NCBI GenBank assembly: GCA_046590195.1
Contig: JBKJTP010000045.1
Span: 1-18,576, forward strand
Source of the DNA: JBKJTP01 sp046590195
GTDB taxonomy: Bacteria > Bacteroidota > Ignavibacteria > Palsa-1295
Length of the DNA: 18,576 bases
Reading direction: 5' to 3'
A program made the position numbers and the translations under genes. Numbering within the stretch: the stretch's first letter is position 1; each line of letters starts with the position of its first letter. Positions 7,045-12,861 of this stretch are shown here, piece by piece. A model generated the notes under the pieces. The model worked only from the letters and a program-made list of their open reading frames with translations. It did no database searches and was not told the origin of the DNA.

Positions 7045-8448
7045 TCAATTTGCAGTTCTGCCTCTGCCCCAATCGTCGAGATGGCGGACGAGGTAATCGA
7101 CCGAGAAGACGTGCTTCTTCTGTACATCGTATTTGCCGTCCGCCGACTTGCCGTTAGTTGGCTTGCCATTAACGGATACAAGTCGTGGCGCATCGCCGGG
7201 CAACTTCGCATCCTCGCCATTCACAGGTACGAACACCACCTTCGACCACCCCTTCATCGATGTCGGCCGGTACCATGAATGTCCGATGCGGAGCTTCTCA
7301 CCAGAGATCGCATGGATCAGCACACGCTCGTACTTGCTGCGCGTGAGTGCGCGCTCCGGGAAGAGATCGTCCCAGCGGCAGAGCCTTCCGACGTCGCGAT
7401 ACGCGTCTGGTTGTTCCGGCAGATCGAGCAATGCAGGCGTGTGGCCGTTCATCACTTTGCTCAGTAATCTGAATGTGAATGGATCTGCGATGCGCGCGAT
7501 CGGACGCCAGAAGTACCGGAAGATCTCACGCGAGATCTGGCGCAGCGACATCATGCCTTCGGAATGCCGCTCGATGCTCACGAGCCATGTCGGGTCATCG
7601 ACGTTGCTCTCGAACGGACTATGCGTAAAGCATTTGTCTTTCGCGAGCCAGCCTTTGCGCGATGTATGCTTCATCGGTGTGAAGTTGCCGATGACCGGAA
7701 TCGGGTGACTCTGCAGTTCACTCAGTTCAAAGCTTTTCCACGTCATTACTTCGCGCACGATACCCGTGATAAGTGTAGCGGCAGCGATCATGAGCGATGG
7801 ATCGGGCGTGAAATCGGCAGTGATCTCGATGCGATTACCGCGCGGTCGTACGCCGATACCTGTCGACTTCCTGTTCGCTGCAAGCAGCGCAACCGGAAAT
7901 GGTAGGATGTAGGTGAGCAGCTTTGCAAGCTTGAAGACCGTGCGCTGCTTGTCATGCACAAGCTTCTCTCCTCTCTCGCGCGCTGCGCGATGATCGGGTA
8001 ATTCGAACGAGATGTTATAGTGCGTGCTGAATCCTTCGAGCCTGATCGAATTGCCAGTCCTCTTCTCCCAGCCATCGAGCTCGCTGCGCAAGAACAAGAT
8101 CGATTCCCACAGCGAGCGCCCTGCGCGTGCCGCGCAGCCGCGCTCGATCTCAATGACCGGAGTTGCAACTTCAATAACGCCAGTATCGAAATAGATCGCA
8201 CCGCCATTCGGCATGTGATAGCTCGTACCGACGCGATGCATCAGCGGCGTGCGGACGAAATCGCGCGGATCCTTGAAGATCTCTTCCGGCTTCGTAGGCT
8301 TGCCATTCAGGAATACGGTAAACTCAGACTCGAGGCCGATCGCCGCGAGTTCGAGATGATCTTCGATCGGCTCGAGTCTGTATCCCGCGCCTTTGCTCTT
8401 CTGCACCAAACGGTGCAGCATTTCATCTTTCTTCACGGTATTGCTCAT
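7045..8448 (-). CDS. carboxylate-amine ligase-like protein (glutamate-cysteine ligase / amidoligase fold)
   Basis: The protein has 467 residues. The motif order matches the glutamine-synthetase/GCS fold of ATP-dependent carboxylate-amine ligases: IGLESEF with E40 and E42 (the metal-binding GxExE of the first strand), DTGVIEVATP with E93, STHYN with H143 and N145 (the HxN motif), and RPRGNRIEITAD with R206 and E208. Such enzymes activate a carboxylate with ATP and join it to an amine. The substrate cannot be told from sequence, and it does not look like a standard GshA or YbdK. The C-terminal third is family-specific. The start ATG 8448 overlaps the stop of the M15-like gene in ATGA, with a strong GGAGGAGG just upstream. 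No signal peptide is seen, so it should be cytoplasmic. It is the last gene of a three-gene operon. Confidence 0.65.
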   Translation of the reverse strand: MSNTVKKDEMLHRLVQKSKGAGYRLEPIEDHLELAAIGLESEFTVFLNGKPTKPEEIFKDPRDFVRTPLMHRVGTSYHMPNGGAIYFDTGVIEVATPVIEIERGCAARAGRSLWESILFLRSELDGWEKRTGNSIRLEGFSTHYNISFELPDHRAARERGEKLVHDKQRTVFKLAKLLTYILPFPVALLAANRKSTGIGVRPRGNRIEITADFTPDPSLMIAAATLITGIVREVMTWKSFELSELQSHPIPVIGNFTPMKHTSRKGWLAKDKCFTHSPFESNVDDPTWLVSIERHSEGMMSLRQISREIFRYFWRPIARIADPFTFRLLSKVMNGHTPALLDLPEQPDAYRDVGRLCRWDDLFPERALTRSKYERVLIHAISGEKLRIGHSWYRPTSMKGWSKVVFVPVNGEDAKLPGDAPRLVSVNGKPTNGKSADGKYDVQKKHVFSVDYLVRHLDDWGRGRTAN

Positions 8449-9146
8449 CGCGCCTCCTCCTTCATCTCGAATGCTTCCGAGATGTTGTGTGGGATCACCT
8501 CAACGTAGCCGAGATCGATGTGAAGATGATCGTCGGACTCACCAACTCCGCTGCCGAACGGGCGCACATAGACACCCGGCATTACTTGCCGCGCTATTGC
8601 TGCGTATCGCTCTTTGGTCCTTGCATCACATAACAGGTCATCACCAATGCGATGGATGTTTACCGCGGTACCCCAGCTGTGCGTCGATGCATGTGTTGAA
8701 TGCGCATGCGCGGGTGTGCGGTAGCCGCCATTGGTTGAGATATGCACGTAGGTCTTGACTTCTTGTCGCAGTAGTTCAAGCTGTGCAGCCATCAACGTGA
8801 CACTGCAAGGAACGTGTCGCGGCCAGTGACGGAGTTCGGGTGATTCATGGAGATCGATGTCCATGAATTCCGATAGCTCGAAGTGTTCGGTCAGCCGCGT
8901 ATTGCGACAGGCTTCCCACGACGGGATCTCGTAGAAAAAGCGTGGAAGGCGGTGCGAATAGCCTTGCCGTGTCTTTGCGTATTCCCAGGGACGGAGCAGA
9001 CTGCGTTGCATCTTCGGCAGATCGAACGCATCGACGATGCGTAGCGAAAATGCTGCGCGGCCTCTTATGTCATTCGGCAATAAACCGAAGCCGTTCTCTC
9101 CTACACTCAAGCCGGCTTTTAATCCTTGTGTTGATGATTCACTCAT
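8445..9146 (-). CDS. M15-like D,D-peptidase domain protein with altered zinc site
   Basis: The protein has 233 residues. The C-terminal half carries the M15A pattern: STNGGYRTP (137-145), then STHSWGTAVN (154-163) for the family's SxHxxGxAxD, and DDHLHIDLGY (205-214) for the last HxH. H156 and H209 would be two zinc ligands, but the expected Asp at position 163 is Asn. A His-rich stretch (HAHSTHASTH) lies just before. M15 enzymes cut D-amino-acid peptide bonds, such as D-Ala-D-Ala in cell-wall precursors. The N-terminal 110 residues are unfamiliar. No signal peptide is visible, which is unusual for a wall enzyme. The start ATG 9146 overlaps the upstream stop (ATGA), with AAGGAG seven bases away. 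It could be a reduced-activity enzyme or a binding protein. Confidence 0.7.
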   Translation of the reverse strand: MSESSTQGLKAGLSVGENGFGLLPNDIRGRAAFSLRIVDAFDLPKMQRSLLRPWEYAKTRQGYSHRLPRFFYEIPSWEACRNTRLTEHFELSEFMDIDLHESPELRHWPRHVPCSVTLMAAQLELLRQEVKTYVHISTNGGYRTPAHAHSTHASTHSWGTAVNIHRIGDDLLCDARTKERYAAIARQVMPGVYVRPFGSGVGESDDHLHIDLGYVEVIPHNISEAFEMKEEAR

Positions 9147-10090
9147 TGGGGCTCTCCTTCGTCAGCGCTGACGCTGACATTACTCACATCTGCTTTCATC
9201 GGCTTCAGTATGTCAGATTGTGAACAGACCGCCTGATAGATGGCGCGTGATACTTTTGCAAGAGTATCGGATCGTCCGCCCTTATCAGCGTCCCACTCGG
9301 TGAGAATGACCACGGCGTATGGCTTCCGGTCTGGAAGGAAGACCAGGCCCGCGTCATGTGCGATCGTTGAGATCTCGCCGGTCTTATGTGCAACGCGCGC
9401 CTCCGATGGCAGACCCGCCGGGATAAAACTTTTGAACTCCTGCCTGTGCAGAATGTCGAGCATCTTTTGCGATGCTTCGGAGGTGAAGAGCGATCGATCC
9501 TCGATGAGCCTGAAGACTTTCAGCAATCCATTGGCGGTCACCTTATTATAGATGCCTGCGTCGAACGCTCTTTCGTCTTCAACTCCACGGTGGAGTTCAA
9601 TGCCTTCGATGCCAAGCTCTTTAAGAATGTGGTTAGCTCGTTCGATGCCGATGAGATCGAGCAGTAGATTCGTTGCAAGATTGCTGCTCGTCGTGATCAT
9701 GTGCTCGGCGAGCTGCTCGAGCTTCATCGTTTTGCCGAGTGCGCGGTGTACCGCTGCATTTGCGTCGCGGGCAGTGCTGACTCTGAACGGCTCCTTATCA
9801 ACGACCGAATAAAATCTGTTGCGAACATGCAGCCTGTCGTCAAGCTGGAAACTCCCCTTATCGATGGCACCGAAAAGCGCGATCAGGATCGGTACTTTGA
9901 TCGTGCTTGCTGCATGAAACCAGCGGTCAGCATGAATACCAAGACCTGCTTCGGACGCATAGTCGTAGTACGCAAGAGCAATAGCTTTCGCACCAGATTG
10001 CTCGTGGATGTTCGCTAGCTGTTGAAAGAGACCGTTCGTCGGGCCTTTGCTTGTGCTTGTTGACTGCTGAGTATCGGTGGACTGCGGCAT
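9143..10090 (-). CDS. class A beta-lactamase-like serine hydrolase without a signal peptide
   Basis: The protein has 315 residues. It shows the three penicillin-recognising motifs in order and at reasonable spacing: S62-T-I-K65 (HAASTIKVPIL), S135-S136-N137 (TTSSNLATNLLLDLIG, for SDN) and K236-T237-G238 (VAHKTGEIS). The segment RGVEDERAFDAG (169-179) sits where the omega loop would be, but the classic ExxLN is absent, so efficient beta-lactamase activity is doubtful. The N-terminus is hydrophilic and Ser/Thr-rich (MPQSTDTQQS) with no export signal, unlike secreted class A enzymes. It may therefore act on D-amino-acid peptides or amides in the cytoplasm. It is the first gene of the operon with the M15-like and ligase-like genes. 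No Shine-Dalgarno is seen before ATG 10090. A tandem octamer array begins 11 bases upstream. Confidence 0.75.
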   Translation of the reverse strand: MPQSTDTQQSTSTSKGPTNGLFQQLANIHEQSGAKAIALAYYDYASEAGLGIHADRWFHAASTIKVPILIALFGAIDKGSFQLDDRLHVRNRFYSVVDKEPFRVSTARDANAAVHRALGKTMKLEQLAEHMITTSSNLATNLLLDLIGIERANHILKELGIEGIELHRGVEDERAFDAGIYNKVTANGLLKVFRLIEDRSLFTSEASQKMLDILHRQEFKSFIPAGLPSEARVAHKTGEISTIAHDAGLVFLPDRKPYAVVILTEWDADKGGRSDTLAKVSRAIYQAVCSQSDILKPMKADVSNVSVSADEGEPQ

Positions 10091-10100
10091 GTGATGGGGT

Positions 10101-10204
10101 GGGTCTACGGGTATTCGGGTCTATGGGTCTAAGGGTATTTGGGTCATAGCAAGAAGATATTAAGCTCCATCCAAAGGCCCATTGACCAGGATACCCATAG
10201 ACCC
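10101..10204. repeat. degenerate octamer tandem repeat with inverted partner
   Basis: Six consecutive 8-base units of the form GGGTNTNN or close to it run from 10101 to 10148: GGGTCTAC, GGGTATTC, GGGTCTAT, GGGTCTAA, GGGTATTT, GGGTCATA. Two units in the opposite orientation lie at 10189-10204 (read on the minus strand: GGGTCTAT, GGGTATCC). Bases 10116-10128 and 10193-10205 form a perfect 13-bp inverted repeat about 64 bases apart. The array lies in the upstream region of the three-gene operon starting at 10090, so it may be in its promoter or 5' leader. The style resembles the short tandemly repeated repetitive sequences known from cyanobacteria, but I cannot assign it to a described family. 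Confidence 0.85.
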
Positions 10205-10214
10205 GCTTCACAAG

Positions 10215-10250
10215 AAAAATCCCCGAGGCGTACTTGCGTCGGCCTCGGAG
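10215..10250 (-). terminator. probable Rho-independent terminator
   Basis: A 7-bp stem, CCGAGGC (10223-10229) with GCCTCGG (10242-10248), is followed on the minus strand by ATTTTTC. It lies about 120 bases downstream of the stop of the gene at 10367-10693 and would separate that transcript from the operon starting at 10090. The loop is long (12 bases), so confidence is moderate. Confidence 0.55.
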
Positions 10251-10288
10251 ATCTCATCTTCAGATGGAATACTAATGAGAATGTAAAC

Positions 10289-10355
10289 CCTGAGTCCCTA
10301 CTCAGGACTCAGTACTCAGCACTCAGCACTCAGTACTCAGTACTCAGCACTCAGC
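10289..10355. repeat. heptamer tandem repeat ACTCAGN x8 with a hairpin first unit
   Basis: Eight contiguous 7-base units of ACTCAGN run from 10300 to 10355 (last base G, T, C, C, T, T, C, C), followed by a partial ACT. Immediately before, CCTGAGT (10289-10295) is the exact reverse complement of the first unit ACTCAGG (10300-10306), giving a 7-bp stem with a CCCT loop. The array lies between the stop codon of the small membrane protein gene (10367) and its likely terminator (10215-10250), so it would be transcribed in the 3' untranslated region. Confidence 0.9.
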
Positions 10356-10366
10356 ACTTTCAACTC

Positions 10367-10693
10367 TTAAGAAGCGCTACCGTAGCTTGAACTGCCGGTC
10401 GCGCTTGTTGTGCCTTCTTCTTCTTCGTCGAAGTCATCGTCTGCGAACTCATCAACATCGTCATCGCTGAGGCCTACAAACTCGCCAGCTGACTCTACCC
10501 AGCCGCTGATAGTCTCGCTGGTAGGGCCGTACTTGCTCAGTCCATAGACGATACCAGCGATCGCGAGACCACCGATCGCATACAATCCCCAGCTTGGGAA
10601 TCCGCTGCTGCTATTGCTGGTGCGGCTTCCGCTGCGTGATCGAGTGCTGCTTTTTGCGCTCTTGCCACTCTTGCTGCTCTTACGTTCTGCCAT
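10367..10693 (-). CDS. small single-helix membrane protein with basic N-terminus and acidic tail
   Basis: I choose ATG 10693 rather than ATG 10750, because GGAGG lies five bases upstream of it and the product then begins MAERKSSKSGKS. The 108 residues divide into three parts: a Lys/Ser/Arg-rich region (about 1-31), one transmembrane segment (about 36-52, LYAIGGLAIAGIVYGLS) and an acidic tail with DDDVDEFADDDFDEEEEG, ending in a Ser/Gly/Thr-rich stretch. The basic side would face the cytoplasm and the acidic tail the periplasm if the positive-inside rule holds. No family is recognised. The low-complexity ends might bind nucleic acid or a polycation, but this is speculation. The heptamer array B begins nine bases after its stop, and a terminator follows. 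Confidence 0.7.
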   Translation of the reverse strand: MAERKSSKSGKSAKSSTRSRSGSRTSNSSSGFPSWGLYAIGGLAIAGIVYGLSKYGPTSETISGWVESAGEFVGLSDDDVDEFADDDFDEEEEGTTSATGSSSYGSAS

Positions 10694-10761
10694 AATAACC
10701 TCCAATACGTTCGTGAGAAAACTTGATTCTTCTGGGCTATTGGCTTTCAAGCGATGTGCCA

Positions 10762-10795
10762 GAGGGAGAGGCTAGAGGTCAGAGGCTAGAGGCTA
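10762..10795. repeat. heptamer tandem repeat GAGGYYA, left arm of an inverted pair
   Basis: After a shorter unit (GAGGGA, 10762-10767), four 7-base units follow from 10768: GAGGCTA, GAGGTCA, GAGGCTA, GAGGCTA. The partner array at 10861-10890 is the near reverse complement. A strong hairpin terminator lies between the arms. Confidence 0.85.
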
Positions 10796-10814
10796 TTGCG
10801 TTCAAAGTAGGAAT

Positions 10815-10843
10815 AAAAAAAAAGCCGCCAATTGGCGGCTTTT
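10815..10843. terminator. bidirectional Rho-independent terminator
   Basis: A perfect palindrome (GCCGCC-AATT-GGCGGC, 10824-10839) is flanked by nine A bases on the left and four T bases on the right. On the minus strand the hairpin is followed by TTTTTTTTT, a strong terminator for the gene ending at 10887. It sits in the centre of the inverted heptamer arrays at 10762-10795 and 10861-10890. Confidence 0.9.
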
Positions 10844-10860
10844 ACACTTTGATGTATATC

Positions 10861-10890
10861 TGACCTCTAACCTCTGACCCTAGCCTCTAA
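10861..10890. repeat. heptamer repeat, right arm of the inverted pair
   Basis: Units TGACCTC, TAACCTC, TGACCC and TAGCCTC followed by TAA read on the minus strand as GAGGCTA-type heptamers, complementary to the array at 10762-10795 apart from a one-base deletion and a few substitutions. The TAG stop codon of the minus-strand gene (10889-10887) falls inside the repeat, so this element abuts and defines the end of that gene. Confidence 0.85.
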
Positions 10891-11183
10891 TTCAGCGAGA
10901 ACTGCGAGAATCCAACAGGTGTCTGCTGATGGAACATGATCTCGTGGATCTCAGGCTCCATGTAGTGGCGCATTGGGAATGAGTCGATCACGCGTGAGAT
11001 GTCCTCGCGGGTCTGGCCATAGAGGACAACCCATAACCGCAAGCGATCGTACGAAAGCGTGTAGTTCTGTATGACACCTTTTTTGAACAGCTTGTCGATC
11101 TGGCGACGCTGCTTGGGTATCATCTCATAAAAGTCTCTGTCCGGATTCTCGGGCAGTTTGATCTCTACCATCCACTGTGACAT
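10887..11183 (-). CDS. muconolactone delta-isomerase-like (dimeric alpha-beta barrel) protein
   Basis: The protein has 98 residues from ATG 11183 (AGAGGA nine bases upstream). ATG 11213 would add ten residues that do not resemble the family start. The N-terminal strand (MSQWMVEIKLPENPD), the helix with MIPKQRRQIDKLFKKG, the YDRLRLWVVLYG strand and the DSFPMRHYMEPEIHEI end match the general layout of muconolactone isomerase and related small ferredoxin-like-fold proteins. Muconolactone isomerase acts in the beta-ketoadipate pathway, but no other gene of that pathway is present, so the true substrate is unknown and it may be an uncharacterised relative. The last residues run into the heptamer repeat that supplies the stop codon. 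A strong terminator follows. Confidence 0.6.
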   Translation of the reverse strand: MSQWMVEIKLPENPDRDFYEMIPKQRRQIDKLFKKGVIQNYTLSYDRLRLWVVLYGQTREDISRVIDSFPMRHYMEPEIHEIMFHQQTPVGFSQFSLN

Positions 11184-11327
11184 AATATCAAATCCTCTCG
11201 GGTCCATTGCCATACTTGTCGTTTCCTTATCACGAGGGCGCTCCTGGGCGAAAAGATTACAAAAGCGTGTACCCTCTACCTACTTCTACGAGGAAATCGG
11301 GGCAATAGATTCAATTATTTTTGTCAT

Positions 11328-11479
11328 TGTAGCGGCGCGGTTCCCGCGCCTGGTGGAAAGGAGGATAACGATCGCTATACCGGAAACTCTGCCGATGCAT
11401 ACCATGCCTTTGGCCAACTTCGCGCAATACACCCACCTCAACAACCTTTGCGACCAGGCGCGGGAACTGCGCCGCTACA
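11328..11479. mobile_element. 152-bp element with 26-27-bp terminal inverted repeats (possible MITE)
   Basis: The left arm 11328-11353 (TGTAGCGGCGCGG followed by TTCCCGCGCCTGG) and the right arm 11454-11479 are reverse complements with one mismatch over 26 bases; one further base pair matches on the inside. About 100 bases of non-repetitive DNA lie between them. The element contains no convincing gene. It sits in the region between the divergent genes starting at 11183 (minus) and 11526 (plus). No clear target-site duplication is visible, so mobility is not shown. A large regulatory or recombination hairpin is the alternative. Confidence 0.5.
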
Positions 11480-11525
11480 GGGTGAGCGCAAACGCGCGTT
11501 CGTGATTTCTTTCGTAACTTTGCAC

Positions 11526-12320
11526 ATGAGCATTCCTATCGCCCTCGTCGACGCATTTACCGATAAGCCGTTCGCTGGCAACCCCGCCGCTGTTTGTTTG
11601 CTGGAGCACACCATGCCCGACGACTGGATGCAGTCCGTCGCGATGGAAATGAATCAGGCGGAGACCGCTTTCCTCGTGCGCGAGGATGATCACTATCGAC
11701 TCCGCTGGTTCACACCTACTGTCGAGGTCGATCTCTGCGGACATGCGACTCTGGCATCTGCGAAGTATCTCTACGATGCAGGACTTGTAGATCCGAACAC
11801 TCCGATCCTCTTCGAGACTCGAAGTGGGACTCTCAGCGCCACGCCTGAGAACGGCATGATCTCTCTTGATTTCCCCTCGATTCCATCAAGCCCTGTTCAA
11901 GGCTCGACTGTGATAGGCGATGCGCTCGGCGCCGATCCAGTCGAGGTGCGTCGTGGACGATTCGATTATCTTGTCGAGCTTACGTCGGATGCAGCGGTTC
12001 GCACTCTCGAGCCCGACTTGTCCAAGCTGAAGCAGATCGAAGCGCGAGGCATTGTTGTCACAGCGCGTGCCGATGAAGGCAGCAACTACGACTATGTCTG
12101 TCGCGGCTTCTTTCCACAATCCGGCATCGACGAAGATCCAGTCACAGGGTCTGCGCATTGCATGCTCGCACCGTTCTGGGCAGAGCGGCTTGGCAAGTCG
12201 AAGATGATGGGATATCAGGCATCGAGTCGCGGAGGATTTGTTGGCGTTGAGTTGATCGATGATCGAGTGAAGCTGATCGGGCAGGCCATCATCGTGCTAC
12301 GAGGCGAATTGCAGGTTTAG
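11526..12320 (+). CDS. PhzF-family isomerase/epimerase-like protein
   Basis: The protein has 264 residues from ATG 11526. The open frame extends upstream to 11448, but that part runs through the inverted-repeat element and is not family-like. PhzF-fold motifs are clear: VDAFTDKPFAGNPAAVCLL at the N-terminus, MNQAETAFL with the conserved acid E46, FTPTVEVDLCGHATLASA (70-87) and DEDPVTGSAHCMLAPFW near the C-terminus. PhzF itself isomerises a phenazine precursor. Most family members in genomes without phenazine genes, as here, have unknown substrates, so the family name should not be read as phenazine production. The length is slightly below the usual 270-300. No Shine-Dalgarno sequence is seen. 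The next gene on the strand starts 274 bases later. Confidence 0.9.
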   Translation: MSIPIALVDAFTDKPFAGNPAAVCLLEHTMPDDWMQSVAMEMNQAETAFLVREDDHYRLRWFTPTVEVDLCGHATLASAKYLYDAGLVDPNTPILFETRSGTLSATPENGMISLDFPSIPSSPVQGSTVIGDALGADPVEVRRGRFDYLVELTSDAAVRTLEPDLSKLKQIEARGIVVTARADEGSNYDYVCRGFFPQSGIDEDPVTGSAHCMLAPFWAERLGKSKMMGYQASSRGGFVGVELIDDRVKLIGQAIIVLRGELQV

Positions 12321-12594
12321 TGTCAACCTCGTCTCTCTTCGTGTAAACATTGATCCCTATAACGGGAAGCATATCGCGATGAAGCTTGAAGCAGGTCACG
12401 TAAATGGCATGAAGCTGTTGAAGCACTAAGCGTAAACATTTCGAGCATCGATAGTAAATCTTTAGCTGTGATACCTTTGGGCGTCGCAGCTTTTTTGTGA
12501 TTTGGGGCCAGATTCGCCTGTGCTGAGCGGTGGTATAGTTTTCTAACTTGATTCAAGCAGTTAGTCTTACCACCACCAAGGTTCAGAGATCGAA
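12321..12594. other. intergenic stretch without a confident gene
   Basis: Between the PhzF-like gene and the DUF2892-like gene I find no well-supported gene. A short open plus-strand frame (about 12319-12429, ending MKLEAGHVNGMKLLKH) and a 77-residue minus-strand frame (12323-12556) overlap each other, and neither has a recognisable start signal or family. The plus-strand piece might be a decayed gene end. A TATAGT box at 12534-12539, in the context TGG-TATAGT, could be a -10 element for the gene at 12595, but no good -35 is seen. Confidence 0.3.
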
Positions 12595-12861
12595 ATGAAT
12601 ATTGTCAACGCATTGCAAAGCCCTGCAGGCCGCATCGGACGAGTCCTCTTCGGAGTGGCCGTTATCTCCTTCTTCTTCTTTCAAGAAGGCTGGCCCTCGT
12701 GGGGAATGCTTGGGTTCATCCCTGTAGTAACGGGCAGCATGGGCGCTTGCCTGATCGCTCCGTTATTCGGATACACGACCTGGGGAGAAAAGAAGCAATC
12801 AACGAACGCCGTGAACCGTGCACCCGCAGAGCCATCGACGCTACGCGCACCTGTGGTATAG
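12595..12861 (+). CDS. DUF2892 (YgaP-like) small inner-membrane protein
   Basis: The protein has 88 residues. The pattern N-x-x-G-R-x-x-R near the N-terminus (SPAGRIGRVLFGVAVISFFF), then GWPSWGMLGFIPVVTGSMGACLIAPLFGY, is typical of the DUF2892 / rhodanese-associated membrane domain, with two transmembrane segments around a short turn and a cysteine in the second helix (GACLIAPL). The C-terminal 25 or so residues are polar. Family members often accompany rhodaneses or sulfur-handling genes, but no such gene is visible here. The function is unknown. No Shine-Dalgarno sequence precedes the ATG. Confidence 0.7.
   Translation: MNIVNALQSPAGRIGRVLFGVAVISFFFFQEGWPSWGMLGFIPVVTGSMGACLIAPLFGYTTWGEKKQSTNAVNRAPAEPSTLRAPVV

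Noticed and set aside
10101..10355. Possible CRISPR array from the closely spaced repeats
   Set aside because: The units are 7-8 bases, contiguous and without unique spacers, and no cas gene is present, so this is a tandem repeat and not a CRISPR array.
11448..11525. Upstream extension of the PhzF-like gene
   Set aside because: The extra 26 residues are translated from the inverted-repeat element. The family N-terminus (IALVDAFTDKPFAGNP) begins right after ATG 11526.
11526..12320. Phenazine biosynthesis
   Set aside because: Only a PhzF-fold protein is present, with no other phz gene. The family name does not imply this pathway.
12323..12556. A 77-codon minus-strand open frame between the PhzF-like and DUF2892-like genes
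   Set aside because: It has no ribosome binding site, no recognisable domain and a low-complexity look, and it overlaps another equally weak frame on the plus strand.
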